DNA of 23,627 nucleotides, taken from contig JAISRY010000201.1 of the NCBI GenBank assembly GCA_031273385.1, positions 1 through 23,627 on the forward strand, read 5' to 3'. The notes below the pieces were generated by a model, which was given only the letters and a program-made list of their open reading frames with translations, was not told the origin of the DNA and ran no database searches. Positions 1 to 6,962 of this stretch are shown here, piece after piece (within the stretch, counting starts at the first letter, position 1; each line of letters begins with the position of its first letter). The position numbers and the translations under genes were made by a program. This DNA is from Tannerellaceae bacterium. GTDB taxonomy: Bacteria; Bacteroidota; Bacteroidia; Bacteroidales; Tannerellaceae.

Positions 1-333
1 GACATGACGTTCTTGCTTGAGCTCGGTTATAATGACGGATACTATTTGATTTTCACACGATTATGATTCGTCGTCATTATAAGTGCCCAATAAACTGCGT
101 TTATCAAAAAGGGAAATGACGGCGATTGCAATCCCGTTAGGGGGACCGAGCGGGAGAACGTCATGTCGACCGATCGCAGCGAGTGGAGACACCTCAGATC
201 GAAAGGGCAGGCGGGTGCGATCGGAGATGTCTCCACTCGCTGCGCTCGGTCGACATGACGTTCTTGCTTGCGCTCGGTTATAATGACGGATACTATTTGT
301 TTTTCACACGATTGTGATTCGTTGTCATTATAA
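1..333. repeat. Tandem intergenic repeat, period about 251 bp
   Basis: Bases 1-82 recur almost exactly at 252-333, with only a few substitutions, so the window opens inside a tandem array whose unit is about 251 bp. The unit contains the palindromic element described for 81-262. There is no convincing gene in 1-437; apparent open frames here are low-information translations of the repeat. The rest of the stretch (334-437) is AT-rich and leads into the Lrp gene. Repeats of this sort are common between genes in Bacteroidetes genomes; their function is unknown to me. Confidence 0.85.
81..262. repeat. Dispersed palindromic repeat, copy A
   Basis: A lead segment at about 81-156 is followed by an inverted repeat. 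The left arm is 157-200, the right arm 219-262 (44 bp each, 41 of 44 pairs complementary), and the loop is 18 nt at 201-218. The same element recurs at 12053-12248, where the arms pair perfectly and the loop is present as its exact reverse complement. It sits upstream of the Lrp gene. Confidence 0.9.
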
Positions 334-381
334 ACGGAGTGGATTTTTGAGGGTAAACTATGTTATTTGTTTTAATTTGAT

Positions 382-389
382 TACTTTTG
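382..389 (+). promoter_or_regulatory. Candidate -7 promoter element for the Lrp gene
   Basis: TACTTTTG matches the Bacteroidetes -7 consensus TAnnTTTG and lies about 48 bp before the Lrp start. A TTTG at 366-369 is too close (12 nt) to be a good -33 element, so the assignment rests on the -7 box only. Confidence 0.45.
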
Positions 390-437
390 TGTTAGATTGT
401 AAGTAGCAATGCGGATTAATATTCAAATTATAAGATT

Positions 438-911
438 ATGACACATCATCAGTTAGATGCATTGGACGAGAAGATTTTAAAATTGATCGTAAGCAATGCC
501 CGTATGCCTTTCCTTGAAGTAGCGAGGGAATGTAATGTTTCAGGCGCCGCTATCCACCAGCGTATTCAGAAATTGACAAACTTAGGCGTGATTAAAGGAT
601 CGGAATATATTATTGATAACACGAAAGTGGGATACGAAACGTGCGCTTACATCGGCCTGTTCCTCAAGTCGCCCGGGCAGTTCGGCGCGGTGACGAAAGC
701 GCTCGAAGAGATACCGGAAGTGGTGGAATGTCATTACACCACCGGACAGTATGACCTGTTTATCAAGATATATGCCAAGAATAACCAGCACCTGCTCAAT
801 GTCATTCACAACAAACTCCAACCCCTTGGACTGGCGCGGACAGAGTCGTTGATCTCTTTTAAGGAGGCATTCAGGAAGCAGATCCCGATAGACTTTGAAG
901 AGGAGGAATAA
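438..911 (+). CDS. Lrp/AsnC family transcriptional regulator
   Basis: The protein is 157 residues, the usual length for a one-HTH Lrp/AsnC regulator. Residues 5-60 form the winged helix-turn-helix (LDEKILKLI, then VARECNVSGAAIHQRIQKL), and residues 68-150 form the RAM/AsnC ligand-binding domain (YIGLFLK, then VVECHYTTGQYDLFIKIYA, typical of its beta-alpha-beta fold). Such proteins form dimers and octamers and usually sense amino acids. The ligand cannot be read here. The stop codon is only 2 bp from the stop of the convergent glmM gene, so the two transcripts must run into each other. A -7-like box lies upstream at 382-389. Confidence 0.93.
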   Translation: MTHHQLDALDEKILKLIVSNARMPFLEVARECNVSGAAIHQRIQKLTNLGVIKGSEYIIDNTKVGYETCAYIGLFLKSPGQFGAVTKALEEIPEVVECHYTTGQYDLFIKIYAKNNQHLLNVIHNKLQPLGLARTESLISFKEAFRKQIPIDFEEEE

Positions 912-913
912 AC

Positions 914-2299
914 CTACCTTATGCTGTTGATCAGCTCGATCAGCCGGTTCCCCAGCCCGGTCGCCTCCTCCATCGTCTGCGCTTCGGAATAGATGCGGAT
1001 AATGGGCTCGGTATTGCTTTTGCGAAGATGCACCCATTTGTCGGGGAGGTCGATCTTTATGCCGTCGATGTCCGTGATGTCGTATGCGGCGAACCGCTCC
1101 TTTACCTTTTCGAGGATGATGTCGACGGGCGTATCGGGCGTAAGCTCTACCTTTTGTTTTGCGATGAAATAGGGAGGGTAGGTGGCGCGGAGTTCGCTGG
1201 CTTTCATCTTCTTCTTCGCCAGGAAAGTCAGGAAAAGTGCGATACCGACCAATGCGTCGCGTCCGTAATGGGCTGCCGGATAGATGACGCCGCCGTTCCC
1301 CTCGCCGCCGATGACGGCGTTTGTCTCTTTCATTTTAGCTACCACGTTGACTTCGCCCACCGCCGCCGCATCATACCGTCCGCCATGGAGGTGGGTGATA
1401 TCGCGCAGGGCGCGGCTTGAACTTAAATTGCTGACCGTATTCCCGGGCGTATGGCTTAGTACGTAGTCGCTGACGGCGACCAGCGTATATTCTTCGCCGA
1501 ACATCTCTCCGTTTTCGCATACGATAGCCAGGCGGTCTACGTCGGGATCGACCACGAAACCGACGTCGGCTTTGGCCTGCGTCATCAGGCGGGATATCTC
1601 CGTCAGGTGTTCGGGCAGAGGCTCCGGGTTATGGGAAAAGTTCCCATGCGCCGCACAGTGGAGTTTGAAGATCTCTTTGACGCCCAAGGCACACAGCAGG
1701 CCGGGCAGCACAAGGCCGCCTACGGAGTTGACCGCATCAATGGCTATCCGGAAATCCGCCGCCCTGATCGCTTCCGTATCGACAAGCTCCAGGCGGAGGA
1801 TGCTCTCGATGTGTTTTTGTGTGTATGTATTATCCTCGGTGACCTGCCCCAGATGGTCGACATCCGCAAATACAAACGCTTCCGAAGCGGCCAGGTCCAG
1901 CACCTGCCGCCCCTCTTCGGCATTGAGGAACTCCCCGCGTTCGTTCAGCAGTTTCAGGGCGTTCCATTGCTTCGGGTTATGGCTTGCCGTGAGGATGATG
2001 CCTCCGCAGGCCTGTTCTTCGGCTACGGCGTATTCGGTGGTCGGTGTGGTCGCCATGTCGATATCGACCACATCGAAGCCCATTCCGGTCAGCGTACCCA
2101 GGACGATGTGTTTGACCATCGGCCCGGATATGCGTGCATCCCGTCCTACGACGATTTTGTTTGAAGTTGCTTTCGAGTTTTTTCTGATGAATGTAGCGTA
2201 GGCGGCTACAAATTTAACGATGGCCAACGGATTCAGTCCGTCGTCGGGATATCCGCCGATTGTTCCGCGTATACCCGAAATGGATTTGATGAGCGTCAT
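914..2299 (-). CDS. glmM: Phosphoglucosamine mutase / phosphohexomutase (GlmM type)
   Basis: This is a 461-residue alpha-D-phosphohexomutase. The phosphoserine loop TASHNP places the catalytic Ser at 106. The metal-binding loop DPDVDR is at 251-256. The sugar-binding loop is GEGNGG at 332-337, a variant of the more common GEESG. The phosphate-binding loop RKSNTEPIIR begins at 426. All four domains are complete. GlmM makes glucosamine-1-phosphate for peptidoglycan and LPS in the cytoplasm; Bacteroidetes members of this branch are usually annotated GlmM, but phosphomannomutase activity cannot be excluded from sequence. It is the last gene of the minus-strand run, 8 bp after the DUF4827 gene. 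Confidence 0.9.
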   Translation of the reverse strand: MTLIKSISGIRGTIGGYPDDGLNPLAIVKFVAAYATFIRKNSKATSNKIVVGRDARISGPMVKHIVLGTLTGMGFDVVDIDMATTPTTEYAVAEEQACGGIILTASHNPKQWNALKLLNERGEFLNAEEGRQVLDLAASEAFVFADVDHLGQVTEDNTYTQKHIESILRLELVDTEAIRAADFRIAIDAVNSVGGLVLPGLLCALGVKEIFKLHCAAHGNFSHNPEPLPEHLTEISRLMTQAKADVGFVVDPDVDRLAIVCENGEMFGEEYTLVAVSDYVLSHTPGNTVSNLSSSRALRDITHLHGGRYDAAAVGEVNVVAKMKETNAVIGGEGNGGVIYPAAHYGRDALVGIALFLTFLAKKKMKASELRATYPPYFIAKQKVELTPDTPVDIILEKVKERFAAYDITDIDGIKIDLPDKWVHLRKSNTEPIIRIYSEAQTMEEATGLGNRLIELINSIR

Positions 2300-2307
2300 G
2301 CGTATAA

Positions 2308-2856
2308 TTATTTTTCAAAGATATATCTTACCCGGCTATAATATAATGGTATACCATACTGGCTGTGGTATTCGGAACCCATGGCAAAGGGGACGATCAG
2401 TTTCACCCATGCGCTGTCGCCGACATATTCCAACCCCGAGGCAAGCCCTTGATTGTAATAATAAGTACCGAAAGAGCTACCGGAGGTCAATCCTATCCCG
2501 TACTTGAATTCGATCGGATATGTCCCATTACTGAAGTTTTCTTGGGGAATGGTATCGTCTAAAAGCTCTTTCACGCTAAAACGGCACAAAATGGTGGTAT
2601 TTACCGTCGCGCGTTTCCCGTTACCGGAGTCTATTACATTAATATATAAGCCGCTTTTCAGTTTGACAAACTGGTTTTCCTTAAACACGCCGTTCTCCGG
2701 GTAACTGCTCAATACCTCAAAGCCGTTTTCGTCGATCAACCTGCTGATCGCCCTTTTTTCCTCTTTCAACATCTCCGTGTACGATTTATTGCTGTCACAG
2801 GATAAAACAAACAATACGGCGAACAGTATCAACACTATATTACATCCTTTTTTCAT
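2308..2856 (-). CDS. DUF4827 family lipoprotein
   Basis: The protein has 182 residues and a lipoprotein signal peptide: hydrophobic residues 6-18, then the lipobox VLSC with the lipidated Cys at 20. The mature part (SYTEMLKEEKRAISRLID, then GLYINVIDSGNG) resembles DUF4827, a Bacteroidales family of unknown function with an FKBP-like look (Y/F-x-F-x-L-G type strands; a possible peptidyl-prolyl isomerase fold, which is inference). It starts 3 bp after nrnA ends and stops 8 bp before glmM, so all three should be co-transcribed. I recognise this gene order from other Bacteroidales. The product is probably anchored to the inner or outer membrane facing the periplasm. Confidence 0.85.
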   Translation of the reverse strand: MKKGCNIVLILFAVLFVLSCDSNKSYTEMLKEEKRAISRLIDENGFEVLSSYPENGVFKENQFVKLKSGLYINVIDSGNGKRATVNTTILCRFSVKELLDDTIPQENFSNGTYPIEFKYGIGLTSGSSFGTYYYNQGLASGLEYVGDSAWVKLIVPFAMGSEYHSQYGIPLYYSRVRYIFEK

Positions 2857-2859
2857 CTG

Positions 2860-3918
2860 TTATTCTTTTATTAATTGTTTATTTGATTCTTTAAAATTGG
2901 TCGGATTAAAATCGTTAAGCCCCTTTTCGAAAGCGGCGACGGCGTCGTCGAGGGAGCCGTAAAACTCTCCTCCCGACGCATTCTTATGCCCGCCGCCGTT
3001 AAAGTAGGCGGAGGCGAACTCATTCGTCGGGAAGTTGCCTGTCGACCGGAAAGAGATTTTTATATAGTCCTTGTCTTCCCGGATAAAGACGGTAAACGAT
3101 ATGCCTTTGATCGTCAACGGAAGATTCACAAACCCCTCCGTATCGCCCGTCACATATTGGAAGCGCTTCAGGTCTTCCCGCGAAAGCGTGATCAGCGCCG
3201 TATGTTTATCGGGGTAGACTTTCATCCTTTCATACAGCGTGTACCCCATCATACGGAGGCGCGACTCGGAGTAGACCTGGTTGACCTGCTGGTAGATCAG
3301 GTCTTTGTCGATCCCTTTCTTGATCAGTTCGCTGATGATGGTGTATATTTCCGGTTTGTTGGAGTTGTAGGTAAATGAGCCGGTATCGGTCATCATGCCG
3401 GTATAGATACAGGTTGCGGCATCCTTATTGATCATGTCGAACAACCCCATACGGCAGATGAAACGGAATACGATTTCGCTGGTCGACGATATCTGGGGGT
3501 AGGAGATGACCACTTTGCAAAAGTCCGCCGGATTGAGGTGGTGGTCGATCATGACTTTCCGTCCGGCAGAGGCTACGACGGCGGGCGCCAGCTTCTCCAT
3601 GCGCTTGGGTTCGTTGAAATCCAGGCAGAAGATCACATCGGCTTTGCTGATCAATTGTCCGGCAAAGTCGGGGTATTTGTCATAAATAATGATGTCTTTC
3701 ACCCCCGGCATCCACTTGTAAAAAGAGGGGAAATCATTGGGTACGACCACCGAAACGGCGTCTTTCCCATAGTTGTTCAGGAAATGATACAATCCCAAAG
3801 ATGAGCCGATAGCGTCGCCATCGGGAGTAACGTGAGTTACAATAACAAACGTCTCGCCTTTTTCTACGTAATTCTTAGCCCTCTGGATTTGCTCCTCTTG
3901 AATGATCTTTGTAATCAT
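2860..3918 (-). CDS. nrnA: DHH-family oligoribonuclease / pAp phosphatase NrnA
   Basis: This 352-residue protein carries the DHH phosphoesterase motifs in order: THVTPDGDAIGSS at 28-40 (motif I), LDFNEP near 99 (motif II), IDHHLNP with DHH at 125-127 (motif III), and GMMTDTGSF at 174-182 (motif IV). The C-terminal DHHA1 substrate-binding motif GGGHKNASGG is at 308-317. The family degrades short RNA oligonucleotides (nanoRNA, pGpG) and dephosphorylates 3'-phosphoadenosine 5'-phosphate, using divalent metal in the cytoplasm. It lies 45 bp downstream of comEC. A -7-like box in that gap (3942-3949) suggests it can also be transcribed on its own. Confidence 0.92.
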   Translation of the reverse strand: MITKIIQEEQIQRAKNYVEKGETFVIVTHVTPDGDAIGSSLGLYHFLNNYGKDAVSVVVPNDFPSFYKWMPGVKDIIIYDKYPDFAGQLISKADVIFCLDFNEPKRMEKLAPAVVASAGRKVMIDHHLNPADFCKVVISYPQISSTSEIVFRFICRMGLFDMINKDAATCIYTGMMTDTGSFTYNSNKPEIYTIISELIKKGIDKDLIYQQVNQVYSESRLRMMGYTLYERMKVYPDKHTALITLSREDLKRFQYVTGDTEGFVNLPLTIKGISFTVFIREDKDYIKISFRSTGNFPTNEFASAYFNGGGHKNASGGEFYGSLDDAVAAFEKGLNDFNPTNFKESNKQLIKE

Positions 3919-3941
3919 ATCGCATTTATGTTTTCGTGCGT

Positions 3942-3949
3942 CAAAGGTA
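3942..3949 (-). promoter_or_regulatory. Candidate internal -7 promoter element before nrnA
   Basis: On the minus strand this reads TACCTTTG, an exact TAnnTTTG. The nearest TTTG upstream (3973-3976 on the plus strand as CAAA) is 23 nt away, slightly longer than the usual 19-21. It would give a leader of about 20 nt before the nrnA start. Confidence 0.4.
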
Positions 3950-3963
3950 CTACTTTTTTAGAT

Positions 3964-5226
3964 TTATTCCAGCAAATAGGAAACAAACAAAATAGCCAGC
4001 AAAAGAGAAACCGACCCAACCAGCCACCGGCGGCGCCCGTACCTGATGTACAGGAGCAGGAAACCCAGCGATCCGTACCCCGCCAACAGCGTGGTGAAGC
4101 TGATCCTGAATGTAACGGCGGCGCCCGGCAGGCGGCTGAATTGATCGACAAACCACACCATGCAGTGGGTGAGCCTCTCTATGCCGTATTGCAGGTACGC
4201 CATGCCGTACAGCCCCTCCGGCAGGAGGGCCCACAGCAGGGTGAGGGGAATCAAGAGGGTGGCCAGCAGGGTGAGGGGGAGGTTCGTCAACAGGAAGAGG
4301 GTAGAGGCCTGTCCGAAATAGTAGAGGCACAGCAGCGCCACCCCTGTCTGGGCGGACAGGGTGACGGTCAGCCATTTCCAGGGAGTGGCCAGCAGAGGGT
4401 TTTTCACTTCGATGAGCTGTTCGATGCGCGGTTGCAGGAACAGGATAAAAGCGACGGCGATATAACTCAGCTGAAAGCCAATGTCAAACAGGTAAAAAGG
4501 GTCGTATACCAGCATACCGAAAGCCGATGCCGCCAGCGTATTATACCCGTCGACCATCTGCCTCAGTTGCCTCCCCGTAAGGTAAAGCGACAGCATGATG
4601 GCCGCACGGACGGCGGATGGGGCTAAGCCTGTAATGATGGTAAATGTCCACAGCAGTACGATCATGGAGAGGTACCTGATCCATCTGCCCACCGCCGTCC
4701 CGGAAAGGAAAGAGAGTGCGAAAGAGAGGAATCCGCACACAATGGCGACATGAAAACCGCTTATGGCCAGCAGATGTGCGACGCCGGTCAGGGAGAACCG
4801 CCGCTTTATTTCGCGTGGCATCCGCTCTTTTCCGCCCAATGTGATGGTGGCCAATACCGCCCGTTCCTCTTCCGTCAACGTGAGCCGGCCGAGCGGCTTT
4901 AGCAGCTGTCGTTGCCGGTCGGCAGCCCATTCCCGTATCCGGCCTGAAGAGGCGGGCGGGGGTCTGTTCTCATGATAGGCCGTCATCTGTATGGAGAGGA
5001 ACAACATCAGGCAGGAAAAGATCGCCCCCCATAGCCAGCGCAGGCTGTAACCGAGGTCGTCCTGTCGTTTCCCGGACAGGAATTGCGGCAGGAAAAAGAG
5101 GATGACCGAGACGGGCAGCAACCCGAAAGAGAGGAAGCGGACACCGCAGAGCGTTTGCAGGATAATCCCGGCGATCCACAGGATAAGCGGACGTACAAAA
5201 GGGCGCTTCCGTATCGTTTTGATCAT
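3964..5226 (-). CDS. ComEC/Rec2-like membrane protein, short form
   Basis: The protein has 420 residues, much shorter than typical Bacteroidales ComEC proteins (roughly 650-700). Residues 10-50 and 62-82 give N-terminal membrane segments. After these the sequence goes almost directly (about 20 residues) into REWAADRQRQLLKPLG and the competence-domain signature HLLAISGFHV at 151-160. Multiple membrane helices follow to the C-terminus. The DUF4131/OB-fold region normally found between these parts is missing, and so is the C-terminal metallo-beta-lactamase domain. ComEC forms the inner-membrane channel for single-stranded DNA uptake; whether this short form transports DNA is not known. It lies 23 bp after rpe. 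The frame is intact, so it is not an obvious pseudogene. Confidence 0.82.
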   Translation of the reverse strand: MIKTIRKRPFVRPLILWIAGIILQTLCGVRFLSFGLLPVSVILFFLPQFLSGKRQDDLGYSLRWLWGAIFSCLMLFLSIQMTAYHENRPPPASSGRIREWAADRQRQLLKPLGRLTLTEEERAVLATITLGGKERMPREIKRRFSLTGVAHLLAISGFHVAIVCGFLSFALSFLSGTAVGRWIRYLSMIVLLWTFTIITGLAPSAVRAAIMLSLYLTGRQLRQMVDGYNTLAASAFGMLVYDPFYLFDIGFQLSYIAVAFILFLQPRIEQLIEVKNPLLATPWKWLTVTLSAQTGVALLCLYYFGQASTLFLLTNLPLTLLATLLIPLTLLWALLPEGLYGMAYLQYGIERLTHCMVWFVDQFSRLPGAAVTFRISFTTLLAGYGSLGFLLLYIRYGRRRWLVGSVSLLLAILFVSYLLE

Positions 5227-5249
5227 AGCAAGGCGGTTTCCGAGTGGGT

Positions 5250-5903
5250 TTACAATGCTTTTAACTCTTTTATGGTTTGCATGGGGTGGGGGGATTTGAA
5301 GATAAAGTCTCCGGCGACCAGGATGTCCGCTCCGGCGGTAAGCAGCCGTTTGCCGGTCTCCATATTGACTCCCCCGTCTACTTCGATCAGTGTAGGTAAA
5401 CCCTTACGGGTAATCATATCTTTCAGCCGGGCGGTTTTCTCTACCGAATGTTCGATAAACCGCTGTCCCCCGAATCCGGGGTTGACCGACATCAGCAACA
5501 CCATATCCACATCCTGGATGATATCTTCCAGCAGGCGGATCGGCGTGTGGGGGTTGAGCGTCACCCACGCTTTCATCCCCGTTTCCTTTATCGCCGCGAC
5601 TGTCCGGTGCAAATGCGTACATGCTTCGTAATGCACCGTCATCATATAGGCGCCGGATTCGGCTACCCTGTCAATAAACTTCTGGGGCTCCACGATCATC
5701 AGGTGTACATCCATCGGCTTCTTCAGGACAGGCGCGACGGCATGGAGTACCGGAAAGCCGAAAGAGATATTGGGTACAAATACGCCGTCCATCACATCCA
5801 TGTGCAACCAGTCGGCATCGCTGTCATTCACCATCTCCACCGCCTGCCGGAGATGCATAAAATCGGCAGCTAACAGGGAGGGCGCTATCTTATGTTTCAT
5901 CAC
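5250..5903 (-). CDS. rpe: Ribulose-phosphate 3-epimerase
   Basis: This is a 217-residue TIM-barrel epimerase that interconverts ribulose-5-phosphate and xylulose-5-phosphate in the pentose phosphate pathway. The family signatures are APSLLAAD at 7-14, LHMDVMDG at 33-40, DVHLM at 65-69, MSVNPGFGGQ at 138-147 and EVDGGV at 174-179. The expected metal ligands and acid/base residues are present (His34, Asp36, His67, Asp176). The start is MM, so translation may begin at either Met (5903 or 5900). It is followed after 23 bp by comEC and preceded after 14 bp by a small gene. Confidence 0.95.
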   Translation of the reverse strand: MMKHKIAPSLLAADFMHLRQAVEMVNDSDADWLHMDVMDGVFVPNISFGFPVLHAVAPVLKKPMDVHLMIVEPQKFIDRVAESGAYMMTVHYEACTHLHRTVAAIKETGMKAWVTLNPHTPIRLLEDIIQDVDMVLLMSVNPGFGGQRFIEHSVEKTARLKDMITRKGLPTLIEVDGGVNMETGKRLLTAGADILVAGDFIFKSPHPMQTIKELKAL

Positions 5904-5917
5904 GCTTGGGGCTTTGT

Positions 5918-6091
5918 TCAGTTGATCACGAATCCGCAGAGCTTTTGTCGTATCAGCGGTTCCGCGTGATAAACCCGGGCAAACTGCGAAAGAAAATCAA
6001 GCGTCTGTTTACGCGGGGCTTTCCTCTCCCCGTTCCCATTCTTCCCTGTATGTTTAAATCTGTCCATGCATTGTGTAGAAAACTTCTTCAT
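5918..6091 (-). CDS. Small conserved-looking protein of 49-57 residues
   Basis: A short minus-strand frame lies between the sigma factor and rpe. From the ATG at 6091 it encodes 57 residues beginning MKKFSTQCMDRFKHTGK; an in-frame ATG at 6067 gives 49. The body is basic at first (HTGKNGNGERKAPRK), followed by a helical, hydrophobic-aromatic stretch (QTLDFLSQFARVYHAEPL) and the tail LCGFVIN. The stop is 14 bp before rpe, an operon-like spacing. There is an in-frame stop just upstream of 6091. I have an impression of similar small proteins with a QFARVYH core in Bacteroidales but cannot confirm it. There is no signal peptide or membrane segment. Its position 74 bp after an ECF sigma gene makes a regulatory partner conceivable, with no direct evidence. 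Confidence 0.6.
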   Translation of the reverse strand: MKKFSTQCMDRFKHTGKNGNGERKAPRKQTLDFLSQFARVYHAEPLIRQKLCGFVIN

Positions 6092-6165
6092 AGGCTGCTT
6101 CTTAATTTATTTACTAATAGAACGCAGCCCTGTGTCCGTTTATTGCATGGAGGGGAGAATATTTT

Positions 6166-6759
6166 TTATTTAAGCGACAATTCCATTTGATTTTCGGCGG
6201 CCATCCGGCGCATGTTCAGGATGGCATAACGCATCCGGCCAAGCGCGGTATTGATGCTGACTCCGGTGAGGTCGGCAATTTCCTTGAAACTTAAATCCTG
6301 GTAGTAGCGCATCTTCAATACTTCGCGTTGGTTTTCGGGAAGATGCTGCACCAGCTTTTTCACGTCGGAGAGTACCTGGCGGCGCACCAGGTGGTCTTCG
6401 ATCGTTTCGTCGCAAAGTTTGATATTGTTAAACAGATCCATCTCGGCATCGTCGTTGGATACCGTGTTCTCGTTGCGCTCCTGACGGAAATAATCAATAA
6501 TCAGGTTGTGGGCGATACGTGTAATCCAGGCCTTAAACTTGCCGTTTTCCGTATACCGTCCCTGTTTGATCGTCATGATGGCCTTAACGAACGTCTCCTG
6601 AAAGATGTCTTCCGTCAGGTCGTTGTTGCGAACGATAAAGTAAATGTAGGAGTGGATACTGTTTTTGTACCGATTTAATAAAACGTCAAAAGCCGTATTT
6701 TCACCTTTAGCATAAAGAACGACCAACTCCTCGTCGGTCATTGATTTTAATGTGTTCAT
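6166..6759 (-). CDS. ECF-type RNA polymerase sigma-70 factor
   Basis: The protein has 197 residues. Sigma region 2 spans about 24-95 (AFDVLLNRYKNSIHSYIY, then DIFQETFVKA, then KFKAWITRIAHNLIIDYFR). Region 4 spans about 134-185 (LPENQREVLKMRYYQDLSFK, then EIADLTGVSINTALGRMR) and contains the HTH. It directs RNA polymerase to a specific promoter set. No FecR-type or zinc-containing anti-sigma gene lies next to it, so it is not the usual SusCD-linked ECF. In Bacteroides fragilis a stand-alone ECF (EcfO) controls stress genes together with a downstream partner; whether this is its orthologue cannot be told from here. No clear TAnnTTTG box was found in 6760-6900. Confidence 0.92.
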   Translation of the reverse strand: MNTLKSMTDEELVVLYAKGENTAFDVLLNRYKNSIHSYIYFIVRNNDLTEDIFQETFVKAIMTIKQGRYTENGKFKAWITRIAHNLIIDYFRQERNENTVSNDDAEMDLFNNIKLCDETIEDHLVRRQVLSDVKKLVQHLPENQREVLKMRYYQDLSFKEIADLTGVSINTALGRMRYAILNMRRMAAENQMELSLK

Positions 6760-6901
6760 TACTGTCTGTTTTTGAGATTCTTCGAGTAATGGTATACTAT
6801 AGGCAAATCGTTTTAATGGTGATACATTCTATTATTTAGAAAGCAAAATAAAGAAAAGATTCTTGAATAAACAACTATTCAACCCGTTTTTATGAAAAAA
6901 T

Positions 6902-6937
6902 GTCCCCTGCGTACCGTTTTTTGTACAAACAGGGGAC
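6902..6937 (-). terminator. Rho-independent terminator after the FadL-like gene
   Basis: On the minus strand an 8-bp perfect stem GTCCCCTG/CAGGGGAC encloses an inner GTAC/GTAC pairing and is followed by ATTTTTT. It begins 25 nt after the stop codon at 6963. Placement and composition fit an intrinsic terminator and separate the FadL-like transcript from the sigma gene downstream. Confidence 0.85.
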
Positions 6938-6962
6938 TTTTACAGGACGAAACCGCCGGATT

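Noticed and set aside
42..283. Short open frames in the repeat at the window start
   Set aside because: The same peptide arises from the copy at 12053-12248 in a different arrangement; it is the translation of a palindromic repeat.
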